This document shows, one piece after another, positions 1 through 7,754 of a DNA stretch of 18,478 nucleotides. Both the position numbers and the translations under genes were made by a program. Under the pieces are notes generated by a model. It had not been told where the DNA came from and did not search any database. It worked only from the letters and a program-made list of their open reading frames with translations. The stretch covers positions 1 to 18,478 of the forward strand of contig JADGDW010000092.1 of the NCBI GenBank assembly GCA_016744725.1, written 5' to 3'. The first letter of the stretch is position 1; every line of letters starts with the position of its first letter. This DNA comes from Candidatus Albibeggiatoa sp. nov. BB20. GTDB lineage: Bacteria > Pseudomonadota > Gammaproteobacteria > Beggiatoales > Beggiatoaceae.

Positions 1-2
1 GT

Positions 3-683
3 ATACCTGTAGTTTTAAAGGATAATCTATCCTTAGAGATTGAAGATATTTATAATAAATTAGTGGTAAAAGAGAGAGGTGGATATTGTTTTGAGCATAA
101 TAAACTTTTTTATGAACTATTAAAAAACTTTGAATTTAAAGTAACACCTTTTTTAGCAAGAGTAGTAAACAATCAAAATGTGCAAACACCAAAAACTCAT
201 AGATTTACAGTATTAGATTATGAAGGAGGCCGATACCTTATAGATGTAGGATTTGGCTACTTTTCTCCAATAGTACCTATAAAATTTGGTGGGGAAACCA
301 CTTTTAGTCATGTTGGAAAAAGTTATCATATCCATCAATATGAAGACCAAACATACTCTTTACAAATAGTTTTAAAAGATGGGTTTTACACTTTATACAA
401 ATTTGATCTCTCACCATGTTTTGAAGTTGATTTTGAGATGGGTCATTTCTATTCACATAAACATAAAAATGCTATTTTTGTAAATAATATAGTTTTATCA
501 ACTATCTCAAAAGATATGATTAAATCACTAAGAAACAATGACTACTTTAAAATCTATAAAGATAAAGAGGAACAAATACCAATAGATAGTTTAGAAAAAC
601 TAAAAGAGATTTTAAATCTAGAGTTCAACTATCCTATTGGTGAGGATGAGATTAAATATATTTACGATAACTTCGTTGTATAA
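3..683 (+). CDS. Arylamine N-acetyltransferase, 5' end outside the window
   Basis: Transfers acetyl from acetyl-CoA to arylamines or similar amines through a cysteine thioester, in the cytosol. The catalytic triad of the family is visible: Cys in RGGYCFE (codon 87-89), His in THRF (198-200) and Asp in LIDVGFG (243-245). The frame is open back to base 3 and encodes family-like sequence before the GTG at 63 (PVVLKDNLSLEIEDIYNKL), so the true start lies to the left and roughly 40 N-terminal residues are missing, judged from the usual 250-280 aa. Arginine is nearly always AGA (4 of 5 after codon 63) and ATA is a common isoleucine codon. In dxs AGA and ATA each appear about once. This suggests acquisition from a very AT-rich donor, perhaps a campylobacterote, or an assembly join. 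Family call is secure; physiological substrate unknown. Confidence 0.9.
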   Translation: MPVVLKDNLSLEIEDIYNKLVVKERGGYCFEHNKLFYELLKNFEFKVTPFLARVVNNQNVQTPKTHRFTVLDYEGGRYLIDVGFGYFSPIVPIKFGGETTFSHVGKSYHIHQYEDQTYSLQIVLKDGFYTLYKFDLSPCFEVDFEMGHFYSHKHKNAIFVNNIVLSTISKDMIKSLRNNDYFKIYKDKEEQIPIDSLEKLKEILNLEFNYPIGEDEIKYIYDNFVV

Positions 684-704
684 AAGGGGTAGCCCTTCTT
701 ATAC
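684..704 (+). terminator. Weak hairpin after the acetyltransferase gene
   Basis: AAGGG (684-688) and CCCTT (693-697) form a 5-bp stem with a 4-base loop directly after the stop codon, followed by a pyrimidine-rich CTTATACTTTT. The stem is short and the U-run interrupted, so this is at best a weak intrinsic terminator. Confidence 0.35.
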
Positions 705-941
705 TTTTCTAAACTTCAAACTTATCAGATAACGTACTGGGATAATGATAAGTGTCAGAACAGTTGAACTCACAACTTCATCTATAGTCATTTTATTTTA
801 AAGCGATACAGGACTGGCAGTCCTCGCACTTAAGATAGAATTGACTATATCAACGGTGTAGCGATATGTTGCATCACTTCCCACACCCCAGTTTATAAGC
901 AAATACTTATTTTATCATCCATTAAGCCATGTCACAATTTG

Positions 942-985
942 GGTTATTTAGACAATTTTTAGAAATTCTATAAGCCTAAATAACC
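942..985 (-). terminator. Inverted repeat downstream of the CHAT gene
   Basis: GGTTATTTAG (942-951) and CTAAATAACC (976-985) are perfect 10-bp complements around a 24-base loop. An outer CCATG/CATGG pair (927-931 and 988-992) can extend the structure. It lies about 30 bases beyond the stop of the minus-strand CHAT gene, where a terminator would be expected. There is no U-run after the stem on that strand, so the terminator role is an inference. Confidence 0.35.
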
Positions 986-1015
986 AGCATGGATATATCC
1001 AAGTTATAAAAGCAT

Positions 1016-3286
1016 TTAAAGCCAATTACCAATTAACAAGAAAGGCCCCCAATAAGATGGATGCCAGTAGCGATCTTGACTGATGAGTTCTTTTTGTACA
1101 CGTTGCAATGCTTTTGCTTTAGTTAAACCCGGTTCGGTATTGAGCAATCGATAGAAATTCATCACAGCTAATGCGGTCGCCTCATCATCTACAAACCATA
1201 AGGTTGCAATTGCACTTCTTGCACCTGCTTTAACCGCCACACCTGCTAAACCTAAGGCTGCTTTTTCATCACCGACGGCTGTACGACAAGCACTTAATGT
1301 TAACAATTCAACGGGTTTGTCTCTAAATTTGCCTAAACCAATTACAGATTGCAATTTATTCATGGTCAATTTACCGTCATAAGTCAGCAAATAAGTATGT
1401 TCAGGATCAGAACTAAACTCACCATGGGTTGCTAAATGAATCACTGAATATTCTCTACTTTCCAATGCAGAACGGAAGCTTTCAATTGAATAGTCTTCAT
1501 TGATAATTAAACTATCTGATCCTGTAATTTCCTTAATCGTATTCAATTCTTTAACAACACTAGGCAATGGCGGATAATCTTGCACCGCATCAGATAAACC
1601 GACTAGGAGTACCTCACTGTTTTTCCAATCAATTGAATGTGGATCAACTAAATTTAAACCCGGAGTGATAGCCATTGCGACTTTTTCAATTAAGAATTTT
1701 TCGCCATCATGTAAGGTGGTCAATGGAATCATGCGTAAACGTCCATCAGGCACAACAACCAAGGTATCAATCGTATATTGCTCTAAAATACCTTCAATAG
1801 GACGAATCAACCAATCATATAATTTTTGCGCTGGATATAAAAAACGATTATTTGGACGGGTTTGTAACAAAATACGTAAATTCAATGCTTCTGCATCAAC
1901 ATCTTGTTTGGCAACATCAACATTAATTAAATGAATTTTGCCTTCAGTACTCACCAACAAAGATAAGTGGTCAGCCAATGAAATGGGGTATAAAATCGCG
2001 GTATTTTCCATCACTTCATCAATGCTGCGGGTACGGTCTTTTAAATTCGCAACACATTCTTCTTGGAAATAATTTTGTAATTCAGCCACTTTTAAATTTT
2101 CAACAATATCCCGTGCTTTAAATAATAATTCTTGTTTTTTCTGCTCGGTGTCGGCACGTTCAGCTTTTTTCAAAAATAATCCTGCTAATTCATAGTAAAC
2201 AGGTCTCACTAATTCATTGAATGTTGTGGTATTGGTGCGTAAGCCAACATCTAAATTATATTGAATCGGTTGAAGTGTCTCCGTTGCACGGCGATAGGCT
2301 GCAATTGCTTGGTCTAACTTATCATCTAAATCCAACAACACACCCTGCTGCCATTGCCATAAATATAAAAGATCAGGCATCGCTTCTTGTTTAGCAAAGA
2401 ATAGAGCTTGACGGTTTAATTGCTGTGCGGCGGCTAATTGTCCTTGATCGACATATAACTGAGCAAAACGCCCATAAGCAATCGATTGTAAACGTATTTG
2501 TTTCAGCGTATTTGCCAATTGAACGGCTTGTTTAAACGCTTTCGCACTAATATCTAAAACTTGAGTAAGTTGTTTTAGGCTTAATTCGGGTTCATTACCA
2601 AACCCGCGTGCGTGCATTGCAACCGCAATTAAATTATGGAATTTGCGTTGATTTGGTTCTGAATTTTGTAACGCTGCCCAAGTTTTATCTAAAACGTGCA
2701 ATACATCTTCAGTAGAACTGACATACATCATCGCCTTAATTTGGTTGAGCAAGATTTTTGTTTCTAACTGTGGATTATGGGCTGTTTTAAGTAATTCCAA
2801 TGCTTCATTATATAAGTCGATCGCATCAAAGTAAGATTCATAAACCGCATACACATTGCCTGAATTATTCAGCACTTTTGCCAGTAATTGTGGATTTTTT
2901 AACTCACGCGCCACTTTTTCACTGATTTTGACGAGTTTTAATGCTTCGGCTGCATCACCAATCGTCAACCACGCATCACTAAGCTGTATGACTAAATTGA
3001 CTTGTAATACTTTATCTTCAATTTTTTCTGCTAATTGATAGGCTTGTTGCAAAGCTTGGAATACTTCATGGTGCATCCCTATTTTTTGATAAGCGGTTGC
3101 AATTTTGCTGAGGATTTGAATTTGTTCAGCTTTGGTTTGCTGTTCCAGAACGTGTTGCCATTGTTCAATCGCATCAGTATATTTCCCTTGTTCAAAGGCT
3201 TGATTTGCTTTCTCTATGCTGGTCTGAGCAAATACGCTGCTTGAAAATAAGCATAATACCCAGAAGGTTAAAAAGTAACGCATCAT
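1016..3286 (-). CDS. Exported TPR-CHAT domain protein
   Basis: 756 aa. Residues 1-20 form a signal peptide (basic start, hydrophobic core, SSSVFA then Q21), so the protein is probably exported. Residues about 24-340 are helical TPR-like repeats (for example AFEQGKYTDAIEQWQ and SYFDAIDLYNEALELL). The C-terminal half, about 410-755, is a CHAT domain, a caspase-like cysteine peptidase fold. The His of HLATHGEF (H621) and the Cys of LSACRTAVG (C667) are both present, as is the conserved GAL..AF-like region LGLAGVAVKAGARSAIATLW. It is therefore likely catalytically competent, with TPRs for partner or substrate binding. No gasdermin, CRISPR or other partner gene is adjacent. The first of two consecutive ATGs is taken as start. 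Target and role are unknown; such proteins are common in filamentous sulfur bacteria and cyanobacteria. Confidence 0.88.
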   Translation of the reverse strand: MMRYFLTFWVLCLFSSSVFAQTSIEKANQAFEQGKYTDAIEQWQHVLEQQTKAEQIQILSKIATAYQKIGMHHEVFQALQQAYQLAEKIEDKVLQVNLVIQLSDAWLTIGDAAEALKLVKISEKVARELKNPQLLAKVLNNSGNVYAVYESYFDAIDLYNEALELLKTAHNPQLETKILLNQIKAMMYVSSTEDVLHVLDKTWAALQNSEPNQRKFHNLIAVAMHARGFGNEPELSLKQLTQVLDISAKAFKQAVQLANTLKQIRLQSIAYGRFAQLYVDQGQLAAAQQLNRQALFFAKQEAMPDLLYLWQWQQGVLLDLDDKLDQAIAAYRRATETLQPIQYNLDVGLRTNTTTFNELVRPVYYELAGLFLKKAERADTEQKKQELLFKARDIVENLKVAELQNYFQEECVANLKDRTRSIDEVMENTAILYPISLADHLSLLVSTEGKIHLINVDVAKQDVDAEALNLRILLQTRPNNRFLYPAQKLYDWLIRPIEGILEQYTIDTLVVVPDGRLRMIPLTTLHDGEKFLIEKVAMAITPGLNLVDPHSIDWKNSEVLLVGLSDAVQDYPPLPSVVKELNTIKEITGSDSLIINEDYSIESFRSALESREYSVIHLATHGEFSSDPEHTYLLTYDGKLTMNKLQSVIGLGKFRDKPVELLTLSACRTAVGDEKAALGLAGVAVKAGARSAIATLWFVDDEATALAVMNFYRLLNTEPGLTKAKALQRVQKELISQDRYWHPSYWGPFLLIGNWL

Positions 3287-3633
3287 TTTAATTTATCTCA
3301 CGGCTGAACTCTGTAAGTTATTGTACCTAGCATTTTTCATATTGTCATGACGACATGCGTCGCACAAACTATTTTTATCTTTATTTAATGGTTTTGTTTA
3401 CTCAATCAAGTTGCTGTCTCTAGTCTTAATTTTCTTGATATAAAAAAATGCCTGATAGACTGGCAATATTATTTGTATTTTTGAGTTCATGAATCATTAG
3501 ATTAAGCATCAGTTTCACATATCCATTAACGCTAAAATTGATGAGTGGTGAGAAAACCTAAACAGCTCTACTATAAGGTTTAATTTATGATAGACTGAAG
3601 CATTTATTAATCCTGCGGACGTGTAAAGTGTAA
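3287..3633. other. Divergent intergenic region between the CHAT gene and dxs
   Basis: This gap carries the start regions of two diverging genes. A clear minus-strand promoter is described separately. For dxs I see no convincing -35/-10 pair; AT-rich stretches such as TATAAG near 3573 lack a matching -35 element. No ORF or RNA gene is apparent. Confidence 0.5.
3320..3348 (-). promoter_or_regulatory. Sigma-70 promoter of the CHAT gene
   Basis: On the minus strand, ATGACA (3348-3343) and TACAAT (3325-3320) are separated by exactly 17 bp. Each matches the consensus at 5 of 6 positions. The -10 end lies 34 bases before the ATG at 3286, leaving a short leader. Confidence 0.65.
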
Positions 3634-5514
3634 ATGAAACCTACATTCCCCCTCTTAACAACAATTAACACACCTGAACAACTCAAAGAACTAGCAGAAT
3701 CAGAACTTCCAGAACTGGCCGAAGAACTACGTCATTTTTTGCTTGATTCTCTCAGCCAAACAGGTGGACATCTTGCTTCAAACTTAGGCATTGTTGAGCT
3801 TACTGTGGCTTTACATTATATCTTTAATACGCCTCATGACCGCTTAGTCTGGGATGTTGGACACCAATGTTATCCACATAAAATCCTGACAGGCCGACGT
3901 GAAGAAATGCACTCATTACGGCAGCATTCGGGTCTTTCAGGCTTTCCAAAACGGGCAGAGAGTGAATATGACACGTTTGGTGTGGGTCATTCTAGCACCT
4001 CAATTAGTGCTGCTTTAGGTATGGCAATGGCTGCCAAGCAACAGGGTATTGAGCGTAATGCGGTTGCTATTATTGGCGATGGCGCGATGACAGCAGGTAT
4101 GGCTTTTGAGGCCTTAAATCACTCAGGTTCATTGGAGGATGTTAACTTATTAGTGATTTTAAATGACAATGACATGTCTATTTCACCTAATGTTGGCGGT
4201 TTATCCAACTATTTCGCGAAAATTCTGACCAGTAAATTATATAAATCAGTACGTGAAGGCAGCAAATCTGTATTAAGTCATGTCCCACCTGTGCGTGAAT
4301 TTGCAAAACGTACAGAAGAACATGTTAAAGGCATGGTTGCACCGGGTATGTTATTTGAAGAATTAGGCTTTAATTATATTGGGCCTATTGATGGACATGA
4401 TTTGCCCGTTTTATTGAACACTTTGCGTAATATGCGTGATTTAAAAGGCCCTCAATTTCTACATGTGGTTACGACAAAAGGCAAAGGCTTTACAGTTGCT
4501 GAGGAAAATCCGTGCACCTATCACGGCGTATCGGCATTCGATAAAACCACAGGTAAAATGAAGCCTAAGATTGTAGCAGCTCAAACCTATACTCAAGTTT
4601 TTGGGCAGTGGTTGTGTGATATGGCTGAACAGGATAAACGATTAGTGGGCATCACACCTGCAATGCGTGAAGGCTCAGGCTTAGTTACTTTTTCTGAACA
4701 ATTTCCCGAACGTTATGTTGATGTTGGTATTGCTGAACAACATGCAGTAACTTTGGCTGCGGGTATGGCTTGTGAAGGTTTAAAACCTGTGGTGGCGATT
4801 TATTCTACCTTCTTGCAACGTGGTTATGACCAATTAGTGCATGATGTGGCTTTGCAAAAATTACCCATTGTGTTTGCGATTGACCGTTCTGGCATTGTCG
4901 GCGCTGACGGACCTACGCATATTGGTGCGTTCGATTTGGCTTATATGCGCTGTATTCCTAATATTATGATTATGACACCTTGTGACGAGAATGAATGCAG
5001 ACAAATGCTCACCACTGGTTTTATGTATGATGGTGGCGCAAGTGCAATTCGCTATCCACGCGGCTGTGGTCTTGGTATCGAAATTGACGAAGAATTAAAT
5101 CCTTTGCCAACAGGTAAAGCAGAACTGTGTCGCCAAGGTCAAAAAGTCGCTTTACTTGCATTTGGTACACTGCTTCATGTTGCAATGGATGCAGGCGAAC
5201 AACTTGATGCTACCGTGGTCAATATGCGTTTTGTTAAGCCATTAGATACAGATTTAATTCAACAGCTTATCCAAACTCATGATCTATTAGTTACGATTGA
5301 AGAAGGCGTGATTGCAGGTGGTGCAGGCAGTGGTGTGAGTGAATATTTACACTCAAGTGCAAGTACAAAATCGGTATTGCATCTTGGTTTGCCCGATCAC
5401 TTTATTGAGCATGGTTCTCCAGATATGTTACTTAAACAATATGGTTTAGATGCTGCGGGTATGATTCAATCAGTACAACAGCGTTTAGATTCATTGCAAC
5501 TGATAATGTTGTGA
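3634..5514 (+). CDS. dxs: 1-deoxy-D-xylulose-5-phosphate synthase
   Basis: Condenses pyruvate and glyceraldehyde 3-phosphate to DXP with loss of CO2. This is the entry step of the MEP isoprenoid pathway and also feeds thiamine and pyridoxal synthesis; cytosolic, thiamine-diphosphate dependent. 626 aa, close to the family norm of about 620-640. The N-terminal domain has GGHLASNLG (H46) and the ThDP/Mg motif from GDGAMTAG (148-155) to LNDND (N177). The central pyrimidine-binding domain has VDVGIAEQHA (catalytic Glu368), and the transketolase C-terminal domain follows. The ATG start is preceded only by a weak GGAC-like site. The gene is solitary: ispA and xseB, its frequent neighbours in gammaproteobacteria, are absent here. 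No intrinsic terminator is obvious downstream. Confidence 0.97.
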   Translation: MKPTFPLLTTINTPEQLKELAESELPELAEELRHFLLDSLSQTGGHLASNLGIVELTVALHYIFNTPHDRLVWDVGHQCYPHKILTGRREEMHSLRQHSGLSGFPKRAESEYDTFGVGHSSTSISAALGMAMAAKQQGIERNAVAIIGDGAMTAGMAFEALNHSGSLEDVNLLVILNDNDMSISPNVGGLSNYFAKILTSKLYKSVREGSKSVLSHVPPVREFAKRTEEHVKGMVAPGMLFEELGFNYIGPIDGHDLPVLLNTLRNMRDLKGPQFLHVVTTKGKGFTVAEENPCTYHGVSAFDKTTGKMKPKIVAAQTYTQVFGQWLCDMAEQDKRLVGITPAMREGSGLVTFSEQFPERYVDVGIAEQHAVTLAAGMACEGLKPVVAIYSTFLQRGYDQLVHDVALQKLPIVFAIDRSGIVGADGPTHIGAFDLAYMRCIPNIMIMTPCDENECRQMLTTGFMYDGGASAIRYPRGCGLGIEIDEELNPLPTGKAELCRQGQKVALLAFGTLLHVAMDAGEQLDATVVNMRFVKPLDTDLIQQLIQTHDLLVTIEEGVIAGGAGSGVSEYLHSSASTKSVLHLGLPDHFIEHGSPDMLLKQYGLDAAGMIQSVQQRLDSLQLIML

Positions 5515-5795
5515 TCGCATAGTGATTTAAGGCTGGCTTTTTGCGCTATCGTACATACATTAATATCAGACTCTGTAAATTGGTGAAAATAAGCCCACAG
5601 GGAATTTGGTTTAATTTCGTAAGCATTATTCAATTATTTGCCGATTTATATCTAAATTAGATCATAATTTGTGATATTTTAAAAAATCGGACAGTCCCTT
5701 TTTGATGCTTACTTAGGGCTGCCAAGGACGGTTGCTTTCACTACAGGGATAATTTTTATTCATGTATTATTGCATGAAATAATGAGGAGTTAATT
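5515..5795. promoter_or_regulatory. folE2 upstream region with dyads
   Basis: Three symmetrical elements lie in this leader. ATCATAATTTGTGAT (5661-5675) is a 15-bp dyad with 6 of 7 paired positions. GGACAGTCC (5689-5697) can pair with GGGCTGCC (5716-5723), with one bulged base. TTCATG/CATGAA (5759-5764 and 5773-5778, 8-base spacer) ends 17 bases before the start codon and touches the Shine-Dalgarno region. Bacterial folE2 genes are often controlled by the zinc repressor Zur. None of these sites is a good match to the gammaproteobacterial Zur consensus, so the regulator is open. Confidence 0.35.
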
Positions 5796-6596
5796 ATGAG
5801 TCAAGATGCTTCGGCCATACCAGACATACAAAGCAGTATAGATACTCGTCATATCGCCATTGATAAAGTGGGTATTAAAGACATTAAACATCCCGTATGT
5901 GTTAGCGACCGTTCTGGGCGTGAACAATATACAATTGCTAATTTTAATATGTATGTGAATTTGCCGCATAATTTTAAAGGCACTCACATGTCCCGTTTTG
6001 TGGAAATATTAAATGAGCATGAATATGAAATTACCGTGCAATCATTTAAAACCATGCTTAAGGAGATGATTAAACGGCTTGAAGCCCAATCTGGTCATAT
6101 TGAAATGACATTTACTTATTTTGTGCGCAAAACAGCGCCGAAGTCAGAAGTCAAAAGTTTATTGGATTATGAAGTGACGTTTATCGGTGAAGTCACCGAG
6201 GAGGAATCACCTGATATTTCAGTCAAAGTGGTAGTGCCTGTTACCAGCTTATGCCCTTGTTCAAAAGAAATTTCACGCTATGGCGCACATAATCAACGTT
6301 CCCATGTAACGGTTAATGCGAAAACCAATGGTTTCTTATGGATTGAAGATTTAATTGACATGGTTGAATCACAAGCCTCTTCACAATTATATGGCTTATT
6401 AAAACGTCCTGACGAAAAACATGTGACAGAACATGCCTATGAAAACCCTAAATTCGTTGAAGATATGGTACGAGACGTTGCTGCTAAATTAAATTCAGAT
6501 GAGCGTGTCGCATCCTATGTGATTGAATCTGAGAACTTTGAATCTATTCATAATCATTCTGCTTATGCGATGATTACCAATAATAAGCAAGATTAA
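5796..6596 (+). CDS. folE2: GTP cyclohydrolase I, type IB (FolE2)
   Basis: Converts GTP to 7,8-dihydroneopterin triphosphate, the first step of folate and of queuosine/7-deazaguanine synthesis. FolE2 is the variant that can use metals other than zinc. 266 aa, typical for the family. Visible signatures are the N-terminal DTRHIAIDKVGIKDIKHPV, the active-site segment TSLCPCSKEISRYGAHNQRSH (C153, C155, H170), and the C-terminal FESIHNHSAYA. The start is fixed by a good Shine-Dalgarno GAGGAG seven bases before ATG. The gene stands apart from dxs (281-base gap), consistent with its own regulated promoter. No second cyclohydrolase is seen in the window, so whether this is the only one cannot be told. 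Confidence 0.95.
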   Translation: MSQDASAIPDIQSSIDTRHIAIDKVGIKDIKHPVCVSDRSGREQYTIANFNMYVNLPHNFKGTHMSRFVEILNEHEYEITVQSFKTMLKEMIKRLEAQSGHIEMTFTYFVRKTAPKSEVKSLLDYEVTFIGEVTEEESPDISVKVVVPVTSLCPCSKEISRYGAHNQRSHVTVNAKTNGFLWIEDLIDMVESQASSQLYGLLKRPDEKHVTEHAYENPKFVEDMVRDVAAKLNSDERVASYVIESENFESIHNHSAYAMITNNKQD

Positions 6597-6617
6597 TTTC
6601 TTCTTTAAGTATTGAAT

Positions 6618-6656
6618 AAGGCTAGTGATTATCTGTTTAGTAAAATCGCTAGTCTT
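6618..6656 (+). repeat. Hairpin between folE2 and murU
   Basis: Bases 6618-6630 and 6644-6656 form a 13-bp stem with two G-U wobbles and a 13-base loop, around the repeated core CTAG. No U-run follows (TCCTCCC instead), so it is not a standard intrinsic terminator. It may end the folE2 mRNA or protect a processed 3' end. Confidence 0.4.
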
Positions 6657-6677
6657 CCTCCCAAAAAGTAATCAATC

Positions 6678-7331
6678 ATGAAAGTAATGTTATTAGCCGC
6701 TGGACGTGGTGAACGAATGCGTCCCTTGACCGATACTATGCCTAAACCACTGTTACCCATTGCAGGAAAAAGTTTAATTGAGCATCAACTAAATAAATTA
6801 GTCGCAGCAGGCTTTAGCGATATTGTGATTAATCATGCTTATTTAGGAGAGCAGATTGTACAAAAGCTGGGTGATGGCTCGGCGTATGGTGCAACAATTG
6901 TGTACTCAGCAGAACCGCGTATTTTAGGTACAGCAGGCGGTATTGTGAATGCTTTGCCTTTATTAGGTTCAGAACCGTTTTTAGTCGTCAATAGTGATGT
7001 ATGGACAAATTTTCCATTTCAGACTTTGAACAAACCTCTAAAAACATTAGCTCATTTGGTTTTAGTACCGAATCCTGAACACCATCCTACAGGTGACTTT
7101 CATTTGCAAAAGGGGATTGTCAGCCGAGAATTAGAGCCAAAACTGACTTTTAGTGGGATTGGGGTGTATCATCCAGAATTTTTTTGCTTGCCTATTAATG
7201 AGGCTATATTTGGACTCGCACCATTGTTGATTAAAGCCATGAGTATGCAGCAAGTCACAGGTGAGTCTTTTTCAGGTACTTGGGTCGATGTGGGCACACC
7301 TAAACGTCTTGAATCAATTAATCACTTATAA
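6678..7331 (+). CDS. murU: N-acetylmuramate 1-phosphate uridylyltransferase (MurU)
   Basis: 217 aa single-domain sugar-phosphate nucleotidyltransferase. MurU makes UDP-MurNAc from MurNAc 1-phosphate and UTP, in the peptidoglycan recycling route that bypasses de novo MurA/MurB synthesis. The N-terminus has the nucleotide-binding signature LAAGRGERMRPLTDTMPKP and the metal-binding Asp in VVNSDVW. The end (GTWVDVGTPKRLESIN) is typical of MurU, and the absence of a long C-terminal domain separates it from GlmU or RfbA. It is close to the roughly 223 aa of Pseudomonas MurU. Its usual partner kinase gene amgK is not adjacent: folE2 lies upstream and a tRNA downstream. The ribosome site is poor (AAAAAG). 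A mannose-1-phosphate guanylyltransferase-like activity is the main alternative. Confidence 0.85.
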   Translation: MKVMLLAAGRGERMRPLTDTMPKPLLPIAGKSLIEHQLNKLVAAGFSDIVINHAYLGEQIVQKLGDGSAYGATIVYSAEPRILGTAGGIVNALPLLGSEPFLVVNSDVWTNFPFQTLNKPLKTLAHLVLVPNPEHHPTGDFHLQKGIVSRELEPKLTFSGIGVYHPEFFCLPINEAIFGLAPLLIKAMSMQQVTGESFSGTWVDVGTPKRLESINHL

Positions 7332-7503
7332 ATTTTATGGTTATTGAAGCATGAAATATGTGACATTTTAACCCATATATTCTAAATCAATTGAAAAACA
7401 AATACTTAAAAAGAAATTCAAACTATTATTTCATGAAAACCTAGGGTATGGCGTTCAGTAAAAACGGTTCAAAATGTTATATTGTAAAAAGTGTAAAAAA
7501 ATA

Positions 7504-7532
7504 TTGACAGTTTAAAATTACATGACTATAAT
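7504..7532 (+). promoter_or_regulatory. Consensus sigma-70 promoter of tRNA-Asn
   Basis: TTGACA (7504-7509) and TATAAT (7527-7532) are both perfect and 17 bp apart, 20 bases before the tRNA. A GCGC discriminator follows the -10 box directly. This is the pattern of stable-RNA promoters under stringent (ppGpp/DksA) control in proteobacteria. Confidence 0.9.
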
Positions 7533-7552
7533 GCGCAACTTCTTTACGCAAT

Positions 7553-7621
<69 letters not shown>

Positions 7622-7628
<7 letters not shown>

Positions 7629-7640
7629 TTGCTCCTTTCT
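7622..7640 (+). terminator. Hairpin overlapping the tRNA-Asn 3' end
   Basis: GGAGC (7622-7626), CATT loop, GCTCC (7631-7635), then TTTCT. The left arm is the last part of the acceptor stem plus the discriminator and first C of CCA. Termination would therefore compete with tRNA folding, and the mature 3' end would need trimming. Confidence 0.5.
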
Positions 7641-7754
7641 AGAATGTTTTTGCATTTTGTATTCTCCTGAAAATCTATATTATTCGATTCGTTGTTGCTA
7701 TTTTTAAGATGAACTTGCACAATGGTTCAATAGCAAAGCCACGTCATTGATACA

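Larger units (their letters stand above)
684..1015. other. Non-coding gap with several small hairpins
   Basis: No ORF with recognisable content is seen on either strand. The gap separates the end of the acetyltransferase gene from the end of the minus-strand CHAT gene. It holds the weak hairpin at 684-704, a perfect short hairpin AGGACT-GGC-AGTCCT at 810-824, a GGTGT...ACACC pairing near 855-888, and the longer inverted repeat at 942-985. The density of small dyads suggests decayed mobile or repeat DNA, but no element boundaries could be defined. Confidence 0.4.

Noticed and set aside
7350..7435. CATGAAAT/ATTTCATG inverted repeat before tRNA-Asn
   Set aside because: Only 8 bp in very AT-rich DNA with 70 bases between the arms; expected by chance.
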